DNA of 26,049 nt from Bacillota bacterium (GCA_023431215.1 JAEYXR010000117.1:1-26049); one strand, 5' to 3'; positions 1 through 5,313 are shown, counted from the first letter of the stretch. Numbers and translations: made by a program. The notes: generated from the sequence alone by a model not told the origin.

Positions 1-213
1 GGCACAAAGCGAAGTGCCGTCTACCTGAATTAGATTTGCTTCATTGCCACAGCAGGTGCAAATTTGCTTGGCAGGTGTAATAATAACGCTTCTATTGCAT
101 AGGTGTATTTCCATGGAATCACCAGCACCAATATGTAGTGTGTTGAGCATTTCCCGTGGAATTACAATTCGCCCAAGTTTATCTAGGTTGCGTACTATTC
201 CAATTTGTTTCAT
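1..213 (-). CDS. AbrB-family (SpoVT/AbrB-like) transcriptional regulator, partial
   Basis: The reading frame starts with ATG at 213-211, preceded by an AGAAAGGAGC ribosome site at 221-230, and runs off the left window edge without a stop (71 codons seen). The protein begins MKQIGIVRNLDKLGRIVIPRE, the swapped-hairpin AbrB DNA-binding signature (VRxLDxLGRIVIPxE). It continues with a Cys-rich tail, CTCCGNEANLIQVDGTSLC, that looks like the start of a small zinc-binding module, a form common in clostridial mobile elements. It is probably a dimeric DNA-binding regulator of element genes. It lies last seen in a leftward run with the two HTH genes to its right. The missing C-terminus limits the call to family level. 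Confidence 0.85.
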   Translation of the reverse strand, partial: MKQIGIVRNLDKLGRIVIPREMLNTLHIGAGDSMEIHLCNRSVIITPAKQICTCCGNEANLIQVDGTSLCA

Positions 214-252
214 TTCATTCGCTCCTTTCTTTTAGGGTTGTCCAGTCTGCTA

Positions 253-477
253 TTAGCTGGCCTTCTGTGGTGTATCCCATGCAGGAAAATACTCAGCAAT
301 ATCGCTCAAGGGTATATCCAGTAGCTTACACAGCGCATAAACTTGGGCCATATCCCACGGGTATTTCCCTTGCATGCGAGATGCAAAAGTAGGGTTTGGC
401 ATGCCTATAAGCCTGGCAGCATCCTTATGCAGTATTTCCTTATCTAATAGGCGCTTGCGTAAATTTTTGTAAAGCAT
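253..477 (-). CDS. Small helix-turn-helix protein of phage type
   Basis: A 74-residue protein with a single Cro/C1-like fold: helices around residues 5-13 (RKRLLDKEI), an HTH at about 16-35 (HKDAARLIGMPNPTFASRMQG), and a last helix with ALCKLLDIPLSDIAEYF. Its ATG at 477 is preceded by GGAAAGGAGA at 481-490. Proteins of this size and pattern are frequent next to the repressor in Firmicutes prophages and integrative elements, where they act as Cro-like or early-gene regulators. The exact role here is inferred from position only. It sits 90 bases downstream of another HTH gene on the same strand and 39 bases upstream of the AbrB-like gene, so the three probably form one leftward unit. Confidence 0.75.
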   Translation of the reverse strand: MLYKNLRKRLLDKEILHKDAARLIGMPNPTFASRMQGKYPWDMAQVYALCKLLDIPLSDIAEYFPAWDTPQKAS

Positions 478-527
478 TGTTCTCCTTTCCTTTCTACCGC
501 CTGTGCAGTTGTTTTTCTTACAAAACC

Positions 528-550
528 AAAGTACTTTTTATGGTACTTCA
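528..550. promoter_or_regulatory. Palindromic AAAGTACTTT site, possible operator
   Basis: A perfect 10-base palindrome AAAGTACTTT (528-537) is followed 13 bases on by the half-match TGGTACTTCA (541-550). Both lie in the 90-base gap upstream of the 74-residue HTH gene. The word GGTACTTC occurs again at 867-874 in the switch region. An operator for one of the element's small HTH proteins is plausible, but no clear -10/-35 pair was found next to it. Confidence 0.3.
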
Positions 551-567
551 CATGAGTTACACTTAAA

Positions 568-786
568 TTATGTAGCAGGGGCATTAATCTCAAGAATTTT
601 GCAGATGCTGTTTACCATGCTAGGGGTTGCAATTTTGCCGGTTTCAATTTTATTTAGATAAGAACGGTCAAAGTATTTGCCGGTATCGTTGGCTACAGCT
701 TCGATTAGCCACACTTGCTTCTTGTTAATATCAACAAGGCGCTTTTCTATTTCTTTGCCAAAGTCACAAAGTTTTCTATCAGACAA
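568..786 (-). CDS. XRE-family HTH protein, Cro-like
   Basis: A 72-residue, single-domain XRE protein. The HTH is recognisable at about residues 24-58: QVWLIEAVANDTGKYFDRSYLNKIETGKIATPSMVNSICKILEI, with the typical YLNKIETGK turn of C1/Cro folds. ATG at 786 is preceded by AGAAAGGAGG at 791-800. It is the first leftward gene from the switch region and is read from the leftward promoter at 885-913. By position it is the Cro-like partner of the rightward repressor, binding the shared operators and opposing it. This is inference from layout. Confidence 0.75.
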   Translation of the reverse strand: MSDRKLCDFGKEIEKRLVDINKKQVWLIEAVANDTGKYFDRSYLNKIETGKIATPSMVNSICKILEINAPAT

Positions 787-805
787 GCTATTTACCTCCT
801 TTCTA

Positions 806-834
806 TTGACAGTTACCCAGTTGTGTAATATATT
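806..834 (+). promoter_or_regulatory. Rightward sigma-A promoter of the lysogeny module
   Basis: TTGACA (806-811), a 17-base spacer and TATATT (829-834) give a near-consensus housekeeping promoter. Transcription would start near 841 and reach the repressor start at 973 after a leader of about 130 bases. An operator-like word TACCCAGTTGTGTA (814-827) fills the spacer. The promoter points at the leftward promoter at 885-913, so the two face each other and their transcripts overlap. Confidence 0.65.
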
Positions 835-938
835 ATTAGTGTCAGCATATAATTATCACACAAACAGGTACTTCTCATGTATTTACTATAATACCCTGTA
901 GGGTAATAGTCAATACCTTTTTATTACCTGTTTGGGTA
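814..938. promoter_or_regulatory. Set of four operator-like boxes of the element switch
   Basis: Four related 14-base words with TACCC/GGGTA-type arms are seen: TACCCAGTTGTGTA (814-827), CACACAAACAGGTA (857-870), the symmetric TACCCTGTAGGGTA (892-905) and TACCTGTTTGGGTA (925-938). Box 2 is box 4 inverted over ten exact bases (CAAACAGGTA against TACCTGTTTG). The first and third boxes lie exactly in the -35/-10 spacers of the two promoters. This is the pattern expected of binding sites shared by the XRE repressor and its Cro-like opponent. Confidence 0.6.
885..913 (-). promoter_or_regulatory. Leftward sigma-A promoter for the small HTH genes
   Basis: Read on the minus strand: TTGACT (913-908), a 17-base spacer and TATAGT (890-885). 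The spacer is filled by the symmetric box TACCCTGTAGGGTA, so repressor binding there should block this promoter. Start of transcription is expected near 878, giving a leader of about 90 bases before the XRE gene that begins at 786. Confidence 0.65.
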
Positions 939-972
939 TTTTGTCGGCATGCCCAAAAAGGAGTTGCATAAT

Positions 973-1344
973 ATGTCAAATTTGTATGAAACGATTGCGA
1001 TGCTGTGTTCGGAGCATAACATTACAGCATATAAAATGAGCCAAGATTTAGGTCTGAGCAAAAACCTTGTAACCGAGCTCAAGAAAGGTAGAAAAAAGGG
1101 TGTCTCTGCTGAGACAGCATCTAAAATTGCAAATTACTTTGACGTATCTGTTGATTATCTTCTAGGAAAAACAGAACAAAAAAAGCCCCTCGTCAACAAT
1201 GACGAAGAGCTTACAGAGTATCTGGAGGAATTAAAAAGCCGGCCGGAATTAAAAATGTTATTTTCACTCGCTAAAGGTGCCACAAAAGCAGACGTAGAAA
1301 AGGCTGTTAAAATTATTGAAGCATTATTAGAAAAAGAGGAATGA
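973..1344 (+). CDS. XRE-family repressor of the mobile element
   Basis: A 123-residue protein with an N-terminal HTH (residues 1-62: MSNLYETIAMLCSEHNITAY, LGLSKNLVTELKKGRKKG, then ASKIANYFDVSVDYLLGKTE), the standard layout of C1-type repressors of Firmicutes elements. The C-terminal half (about 66-123) is Glu/Lys-rich and helical, with no S24 protease domain. The start at 973 is chosen because AAAAAGGAG (955-963) precedes it at good spacing, whereas the in-frame ATG at 949 would place that site inside the gene. The next gene encodes an ImmA-like peptidase, which in ICEBs1-type systems cleaves a repressor of this kind. That functional pairing is inferred. Confidence 0.85.
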   Translation: MSNLYETIAMLCSEHNITAYKMSQDLGLSKNLVTELKKGRKKGVSAETASKIANYFDVSVDYLLGKTEQKKPLVNNDEELTEYLEELKSRPELKMLFSLAKGATKADVEKAVKIIEALLEKEE

Positions 1345-1353
1345 GTTGGTTTA

Positions 1354-1566
1354 ATGGGAAATATCTTTGTTCGACGTATTTCCTTACCAGGTAAAGTAAA
1401 GGGTATGGTTACCTTAAACAAAGATGGCGACTACATCATTTTTGTTAACGACACGCTTGCCGACGACATTGCAATAGCTACTGCAGACCATGAAATAAGG
1501 CATCTTTTTCATAATCATTTTCAGAGTGATAAGCCTGTTATCTTTAACGAGTTAGAAGCTCGGTAG
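1354..1566 (+). CDS. Short ImmA/IrrE-type metallopeptidase (anti-repressor)
   Basis: A 70-residue protein with the zinc-protease signature HEIRH at residues 46-50 and Glu residues at 66 and 68 (NELEAR) where the third metal ligand is expected. The N-terminal half (IFVRRISLPGKVKGMVTLNKDGDYIIFVNDTL) matches the compact form of the ImmA/IrrE family found next to XRE repressors. In ICEBs1, ImmA cleaves the repressor ImmR to start induction; the same role is likely here. It follows the repressor stop by 9 bases. GAGGA at 1336-1340 is the nearest ribosome site, spaced rather far from the ATG, so coupling to repressor translation is plausible. An ATG at 1341 is out of frame and yields only a short peptide. 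Confidence 0.75.
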   Translation: MGNIFVRRISLPGKVKGMVTLNKDGDYIIFVNDTLADDIAIATADHEIRHLFHNHFQSDKPVIFNELEAR

Positions 1567-1640
1567 CAATTATAACACGATTTATTACCGCTTTTAATTA
1601 TTTTGTTAACAGCATCTTGACAAGCAAGGAGTTTTATCCA

Positions 1641-2642
1641 ATGCGAATTGTTTACGAAATAACTGGTGACGGTACCGTTTCTACTTTGATAGATGGCAAA
1701 GCTACGAGGTCGGTCAGAGAATACAAGGGCAACAGTTTACTAGTTTGCCTAGATGAATATGTAGCAATTGACATTGAAACCACAGGCCTCGACCCATGCT
1801 ATGATGATATTATAGAAGTATCAGCACTTCACATTGCTGGAGGAGATGTTGTTGATTCATTCTCCACTCTTATTAACCCAGGATATGAGATAGATGAATT
1901 TATAACAAGTCTCACAGGCATAACTAATGGTATATTGGTTAATGCACCTGCCATTGAAGATGTCTTACCTCAATTTCTTGATTTTGTTAAGGGCTCCGTA
2001 CTGGTTGGGCACAATATTCATTTTGATATTAACTTTCTTTACGATAATGCACTTGCACTAGGATTGCGACCTTTAAGTAATGATTTTATAGATACCATGC
2101 GCTTTTCTCGCCGCCTATTTCATGACTTGCCAAATCACAAACTTATTACCGTTGCTTCTTATCTTGGAATTGCAAATAATGTAGATCATCGTTCTGAGTC
2201 AGATGCATTAATGGCATCAAACATCTATCAAAAAATGGCGTGTTGGGCGCAGGAGAACGGCATACCGCTCCCAAAAAAGCGTCAAAAATGGTCTAGTATT
2301 CGAGCTAAGGATATTTTACCGACTATAGATTTTTGTAATGAAGAGCACCCTTTGTTTGGCAAGGTATGTGTTTTTACAGGTGTGCTTCAGAAAATGAGCA
2401 GAACTCAGGCTATGCAAGCCGTAGTAAATTGCGGAGGCGGTTGCGCCGATACGGTGAGCAAAAAAGTCAATTATCTCATCTTTGGCAATAACGAATACTG
2501 CCCTACAATTAAAGATGGCAAAAGCACGAAACAAAAAAGAGCTGAATCCCTAATGCTTTCTGGATATGATATTCACATTCTTTCGGAGAATATTTTTTAT
2601 GAGATGCTTAATTACTGCAAAGAGGTAAACGTTAATGTATAA
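1641..2642 (+). CDS. DnaQ-like DEDDh 3'-5' exonuclease with C-terminal BRCT domain
   Basis: A 333-residue protein. Residues 38-205 form an RNase-T/DnaQ exonuclease with all catalytic residues: D44 and E46 (IDIETTG), D129 (GHNIHFDINFL), H183 and D188 (DHRSESDAL). Residues about 230-325 form a BRCT domain (LFGKVCVFTGVL, then RTQAMQAVVNCGGGCADTVS and KVNYLIFG), the same type as in NAD-dependent ligase. The first 37 residues are a small extra N-terminal piece. The start at 1641 is preceded by AAGGAG at 1627-1632; an in-frame TTG at 1617 lies upstream of that site and is unlikely. It probably trims 3' ends during element DNA replication or repair, with BRCT binding DNA ends or a partner. It overlaps the next gene by 8 bases. 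Confidence 0.85.
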   Translation: MRIVYEITGDGTVSTLIDGKATRSVREYKGNSLLVCLDEYVAIDIETTGLDPCYDDIIEVSALHIAGGDVVDSFSTLINPGYEIDEFITSLTGITNGILVNAPAIEDVLPQFLDFVKGSVLVGHNIHFDINFLYDNALALGLRPLSNDFIDTMRFSRRLFHDLPNHKLITVASYLGIANNVDHRSESDALMASNIYQKMACWAQENGIPLPKKRQKWSSIRAKDILPTIDFCNEEHPLFGKVCVFTGVLQKMSRTQAMQAVVNCGGGCADTVSKKVNYLIFGNNEYCPTIKDGKSTKQKRAESLMLSGYDIHILSENIFYEMLNYCKEVNVNV

Positions 2643-3129
2643 TGTTGATGAGATTAAGGATATAGTTGACTACGCCGTTTCTTTTAATCCTAACTTGCAG
2701 TCCTCTTTCGGTGTTGTGAACGCCCAGACTAACGTTGATGGTTCTATTTCTGTAACTGTTAATAACACTTTGGTGTTACGTGCCAAAAGCAAAAAGTCCA
2801 ACCAGCTATTCTATTTAAAGCCGCAGGCCAAAAACTCATTTGAAGCATTAGGCATTACATTATTGCCCAACAAAAATTCGAATTGGATTTGTTTTTCTTC
2901 ATCAGTTTTTGACCCACTCAACGGCATGAAAGAACAATTAAGGGCATCTTTGTTTTCTTACATCTACAATATGCTAAAAAGCAATAAATTTGGTTGCTGC
3001 TCTAAGTACTTAGAGTGTAGCAATGAAAAAATGTGTTTGCATGCGGATTTAGCTTATTCTATGGGATGTACATACCGTCACAACTTGGAGGCCGGTAGGA
3101 TATTTTACGGCGTTAACAAAAATACATAA
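2635..3129 (+). CDS. Cys-rich protein of unknown function
   Basis: A 164-residue protein. The N-terminal 115 residues are mixed alpha/beta with no known motif. The C-terminal part (119-164) holds five cysteines, C121, C122, C128, C134 and C145, followed by the ending NLEAGRIFYGVNKN. I recall this ending (cysteines plus YRxNLEAGRIFYG) from uncharacterised proteins of clostridial mobile elements, but cannot name a family. A zinc or iron-sulfur site is possible. Its ATG overlaps the end of the exonuclease gene by 8 bases and uses GAGGT as ribosome site, so the two are translationally coupled and may act together on DNA. Confidence 0.7.
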   Translation: MYNVDEIKDIVDYAVSFNPNLQSSFGVVNAQTNVDGSISVTVNNTLVLRAKSKKSNQLFYLKPQAKNSFEALGITLLPNKNSNWICFSSSVFDPLNGMKEQLRASLFSYIYNMLKSNKFGCCSKYLECSNEKMCLHADLAYSMGCTYRHNLEAGRIFYGVNKNT

Positions 3130-3246
3130 GGTAAACAAAAAACATCATTGGCGTTACATGCCTATCCTAATCTATAGCAGAGTGGCGAATGGAGCAAATA
3201 TCAAAATGGCTTCGAACAAGGGAGGCAGCAGCTATGGTTACTATCA

Positions 3247-3543
3247 ATGTCAATCCAGCTTATACACTCGCCAGATAAGGCACTTCTGTGCAATGATAGC
3301 ACTTTAGAGCCGCTTGTTCATGGAGGTGATTATGTATTGATTCGTAGTGACTGCACCTTAGCGAATGGCGATTTTGGAGTCTTTTATTTTAACGGCAGGC
3401 ATCACTTGAGACGCTATCTAGTCCGCGAAAAGGTAACACTCCTTCAATCTTTAAGCCTAGACATTCCCATTATTCCATATGATAAACTGCATCACAAATA
3501 CTTGGGCAAGGTTGTCGGAATTCAAAGAAATCTAGACAAATAA
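3247..3543 (+). CDS. Stand-alone S24/LexA-like domain, probably inactive
   Basis: A 98-residue protein resembling the C-terminal domain of LexA/C1-type repressors: NDSTLEPLVHGGDYVLIR, then LANGDFGVFYFNGRHHLRRYL and HKYLGKVVGIQRN. A Ser (S18) sits near the usual nucleophile, but the canonical S-M-E-P is altered to S-T-L-E-P. Where the catalytic Lys is expected (VKR) there is Arg (LRRY), so autocleavage is doubtful. No HTH precedes it. The open frame continues upstream to a stop at 3175-3177 without any start codon. GGAGG at 3221-3225 is better spaced for ATG 3234, which is out of frame and opens only a 14-codon peptide. It may be a repressor remnant or a small dimerisation partner. Confidence 0.6.
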   Translation: MSIQLIHSPDKALLCNDSTLEPLVHGGDYVLIRSDCTLANGDFGVFYFNGRHHLRRYLVREKVTLLQSLSLDIPIIPYDKLHHKYLGKVVGIQRNLDK

Positions 3544-3580
3544 AAAAAGCCGCCCTCGGTGCTGGAACACCAAGAGCGGC
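3542..3580 (-). terminator. Leftward intrinsic terminator of the candidate small RNA
   Basis: In minus-strand RNA the stem is 13 bp (5' arm 3580-3568, 3' arm 3561-3549) with loop UUCCAG and a tail of seven U (3548-3542). Stem positions 6 and 9 pair as G-U only on this strand. No U-run follows the hairpin in the plus direction. Confidence 0.7.
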
Positions 3581-3618
3581 AGGGGCAGAAAACCGTTAGG
3601 ACGGGCTATCTTCTGCCC
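3542..3618 (-). ncRNA. Candidate 77-nt small RNA antisense to the integrase leader
   Basis: On the minus strand an extended -10 promoter (3623-3651) should start transcription near 3618-3616, at the first G of a stem. The RNA would have a 5' hairpin with outer stem GGGCAGAA/UUCUGCCC (3618-3611 with 3590-3583) and inner stem CCGU/ACGG. Right after comes a 13-bp terminator hairpin (3580-3549) followed by seven U (3548-3542). Two positions of the terminator stem are G-U pairs in minus-strand RNA but C-A mismatches in plus-strand RNA, so the minus strand is the functional one. The RNA is fully complementary to any integrase mRNA read through from upstream. No protein frame fits it. Existence as an RNA is inferred. 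Confidence 0.55.
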
Positions 3619-3622
3619 TCTC

Positions 3623-3651
3623 ATTATATCAAAAAATGGGAGGCTAAACAA
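3623..3651 (-). promoter_or_regulatory. Extended -10 promoter of the candidate small RNA
   Basis: Minus strand: TTGTTT (3651-3646), a 17-base spacer ending in TGA, and TATAAT (3628-3623). The TGATATAAT extended -10 compensates for a weak -35. The promoter overlaps the integrase ribosome site (GGGAGG at 3638-3643) and start codon, so use of one could interfere with the other. Confidence 0.5.
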
Positions 3652-4730
3652 TGGGAAAAAGAACAAACACTGCCAAGTGGGATGAAAAAACTAATCGCTG
3701 GAAAATTAATGTGCAGAAAGACGGAAAACGTAAATCTTTCTATTCATCGACACCGGGAAGAACCGGACAGCGTGAAGCAAATACCAAGGCAGATGCCTGG
3801 TTAGATGAAGGAATTGAAAAAACAAATACCAAGGTCGAGATACTTTTTGAGAATGGTTATTTAGCTGATATAAAAGCGCGTACTTCACAATCCCATTGGC
3901 GGCCGGAAGAATCGCGTTGGGAAACTTGGATAAAACCGCAAATTGGTATAATACGAATAGATAGGATAACGGAGCAGCACCTTCAAAACATTATTAATGC
4001 TGCGTATCAGGGCGGCTTATCAAAAAAGAGTTTGGAAAATTTAAGAGCAACTTTAGTTGCATTTATGAAATATTGCCGAAAATGCAAGGTCACGACCCTT
4101 TTCCCTGAAAGCATTACCATTCCAAAATCAGCAGCCGTGAAGGAAAAGAAAATACTCCAACCAGAGCATATCATTATCCTTTTTACATCTGACAAAACAA
4201 AGACCGGCGAAAAAACCATATATGACGAATTTATTCATGCTTATAGATTCCAAGCTGTGACCGGTCTGCGCCCAGGCGAAATCCTGGGGTTAAAATGGGA
4301 TGATATCAAGGGTGATACCGTCACCATTCAGCGTTCAATAAATGTCTATAACGAAACCACGAGTGGCAAAAATGATAATGCCAAACGGAGCTTCTATTTA
4401 AATGACACCAGCAGGTCAATTTTGGCTGCTCAACAACAGGAACAGGATGGGCCCTATGATTTCCCACGTATTACCGAAAATGGATACTGGCGGCGTTTAA
4501 AGCGATATTGCAAATCAAATAGAATCCCTGAAGTGTCTCCTTATGAAATGCGGCACACCTTTGTTTCCATTATTCAAGAACTGTCAGAAGCTGAAATAAA
4601 GACCCTTGCTGGACACAGTAAAAGCATGGATACCTTTGGTGTTTACGCTCATGCGGTTAATGGAACTGGTGAAAAAACAGCCCAAAGTATACACAATATA
4701 TTTAATGACATTTTGAACCCTCAAAAGTGA
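3651..4730 (+). CDS. int: Tyrosine recombinase / site-specific integrase
   Basis: A 359-residue phage-type integrase. Residues 1-55 form an arm-binding, AP2-like N-terminus (KWDEKTNRWKINVQKDGKRKSFYSS). Residues 60-150 form the SAM-like core-binding domain. Residues 165-355 form the catalytic domain with R207 (TGLRPGE), YEMRH (298-302, R301 catalytic), H322 (LAGHS) and nucleophile Y332 (GVYAHA). In place of the first His of HxxR there is Tyr, a common variant in integrative elements. The ATG is preceded by AATGGGAGG at good spacing. The gene ends about 70 bases from a tRNA-Leu 3' end, the expected att site. No clear promoter of its own was found upstream, and no excisionase gene is visible. 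Confidence 0.95.
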   Translation: MGKRTNTAKWDEKTNRWKINVQKDGKRKSFYSSTPGRTGQREANTKADAWLDEGIEKTNTKVEILFENGYLADIKARTSQSHWRPEESRWETWIKPQIGIIRIDRITEQHLQNIINAAYQGGLSKKSLENLRATLVAFMKYCRKCKVTTLFPESITIPKSAAVKEKKILQPEHIIILFTSDKTKTGEKTIYDEFIHAYRFQAVTGLRPGEILGLKWDDIKGDTVTIQRSINVYNETTSGKNDNAKRSFYLNDTSRSILAAQQQEQDGPYDFPRITENGYWRRLKRYCKSNRIPEVSPYEMRHTFVSIIQELSEAEIKTLAGHSKSMDTFGVYAHAVNGTGEKTAQSIHNIFNDILNPQK

Positions 4731-4751
4731 GTGTGGTCAAAAGTGTGGTCA
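4730..4751 (+). repeat. Two direct repeats AGTGTGGTCA, likely integrase arm sites
   Basis: AGTGTGGTCA occurs at 4730-4739 and again at 4742-4751, with starts 12 bases apart, directly after the integrase stop and before the tRNA terminator. Short direct repeats beside attP are the usual arm-type binding sites of tyrosine integrases, so this is the likely role. Confidence 0.45.
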
Positions 4752-4795
4752 TGCAAAAAGAAAAACCCGCTTGGATGTAGTATCCAAGCGGGTTT
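4751..4795 (-). terminator. Strong terminator downstream of tRNA-Leu
   Basis: A perfect 14-bp stem, AAACCCGCTTGGAT (4763-4776) with its complement (4782-4795) and a 5-base loop. In the minus direction it is followed by a T-rich tract (TTTTTCTTTTTG, 4762-4751). It ends tRNA-Leu transcription before it enters the element. In the plus direction it also stands just after the integrase. It lies on the element side of the predicted crossover, so it may have been brought in by the element. Confidence 0.85.
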
Positions 4796-4800
4796 ACATA

Positions 4801-4830
4801 TGGTGCGGCAGATGGGACTTGAACCCACAC
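4801..4830. other. Predicted att core: 3' part of tRNA-Leu
   Basis: The integrase lies next to the tRNA 3' end, and elements of this type normally recombine within the T-arm/acceptor part, restoring the tRNA by carrying a copy of it. The exact core cannot be set because the second att copy is outside the window. Confidence 0.45.
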
Positions 4831-4883
4831 GCTCGCGCACACGCCCCTCAAACGTGCCTGTCTGCCGATTCCAGCACTGCCGC
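4801..4883 (-). tRNA. tRNA-Leu, anticodon GAG
   Basis: Minus strand, 83 bases including an encoded CCA end (4803-4801). The acceptor arm GCGGCAG (4883-4877) pairs with CTGCCGC. The anticodon stem CACGT/GCGTG encloses the loop TTGAGGG, giving anticodon GAG (reads CUC/CUU). The variable arm TGCGCGAGCG is long, as in class II leucine tRNAs, and the T-loop is TTCAAGT. It is transcribed from a consensus promoter at 4897-4924 and ends at the terminator 4751-4795. It is the integration target of the element on its left. Confidence 0.95.
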
Positions 4884-4896
4884 ACATGCAAGTGAT

Positions 4897-4924
4897 ATTA
4901 TATCATCAATTTTAAGGATGTCAA
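4897..4924 (-). promoter_or_regulatory. Consensus promoter of tRNA-Leu
   Basis: Minus strand: perfect TTGACA (4924-4919), a 16-base spacer ending in TGA, and perfect TATAAT (4902-4897), with transcription starting a few bases before the mature tRNA 5' end at 4883. This is strong, as expected for a tRNA gene. Confidence 0.8.
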
Positions 4925-5240
4925 GATGTCTTAAAATATTTTTTAAGAATTCTGACAAAAGACTTCTCTGTAAAGCAGTCTTATTTTTGCCTATTTTGCC
5001 AGTTACTTTACAGAGTGTTTATTCCTGATTTTAGCAAAAATAAGGTTGTTGAAAGATTTTCCCCATGGTTTTTTCACTTATTTACGGCGTTTTTACCCAC
5101 ATTCAACACACCTTTCAACAAAAACCGTTGAAAACCCTGTGGAAAGTGTTGATTACTTTGCGTATATCTACCTTGTCAGTACAAAAACTTAAAGTGTGGA
5201 TAAACTTTTAATTTTACATAAAACACATAGCATCGGTAGA
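4925..5240. other. Non-coding region with DnaA-box-like sites and dyads
   Basis: There is no gene between the tRNA promoter and about 5,449. One perfect DnaA box is present as TGTGGATAA (5195-5203, complement TTATCCACA). Near matches are TTACCCACA (5093-5101) and TGTGGAAAG (5138-5146), with TTTCAAC/GTTGAAA (5113-5119, 5127-5133) between them. A 10-bp inverted repeat CTCTGTAAAG/CTTTACAGAG (4966-4975, 5006-5015) and AT-rich tracts lie to the left. The words resemble Firmicutes oriC or DnaA-binding regions, but no dnaA, dnaN or rpmH gene is in the window, so origin function is unproven. A DnaA-titration site or a promoter region are alternatives. Confidence 0.35.
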
Positions 5241-5244
5241 ATTT

Positions 5245-5271
5245 GTTTAGAATATGTGGTAAAATCTAAAC
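5245..5271 (+). promoter_or_regulatory. Extended -10 promoter inside an inverted repeat, for the SGNH gene
   Basis: GTTTAGA (5245-5251) and TCTAAAC (5265-5271) form a 7-bp inverted repeat around TGGTAAAAT (5257-5265), which fits an extended -10 element without a clear -35. It is the best promoter candidate for the SGNH/DUF4358 genes, giving a leader of about 175 bases. The symmetry suggests a regulator site. Confidence 0.35.
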
Positions 5272-5313
5272 TGTATGTTAGACCGTCAGGTACCCTTGAT
5301 ACCATGCAAAATT

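Larger units (their letters stand above)
1..4830. mobile_element. End of an integrated prophage or integrative element in tRNA-Leu
   Basis: The block from the window start to the tRNA-Leu gene has the layout of the lysogeny end of a temperate phage or integrative element: small HTH and AbrB-like genes leftward, repressor, ImmA-like peptidase and a tyrosine integrase rightward, and the integrase stop codon only about 70 bases from the 3' end of a tRNA gene. Base composition is visibly more AT-rich than the chromosome to the right. The other end lies left of the window, so size, type (phage, ICE or satellite) and the second att copy cannot be judged. No capsid, terminase or conjugation gene is visible. 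The right boundary is approximate, taken as the 3' part of the tRNA. Confidence 0.8.

Noticed and set aside
925..960. Third promoter with box 925-938 in its spacer, on the minus strand
   Set aside because: CCGACA and ATAAAA at 17-base spacing match the consensus too poorly.
1617..1640. Earlier TTG start for the DnaQ-BRCT gene
   Set aside because: The ribosome site AAGGAG (1627-1632) would lie inside the coding region; ATG 1641 fits it at normal spacing.
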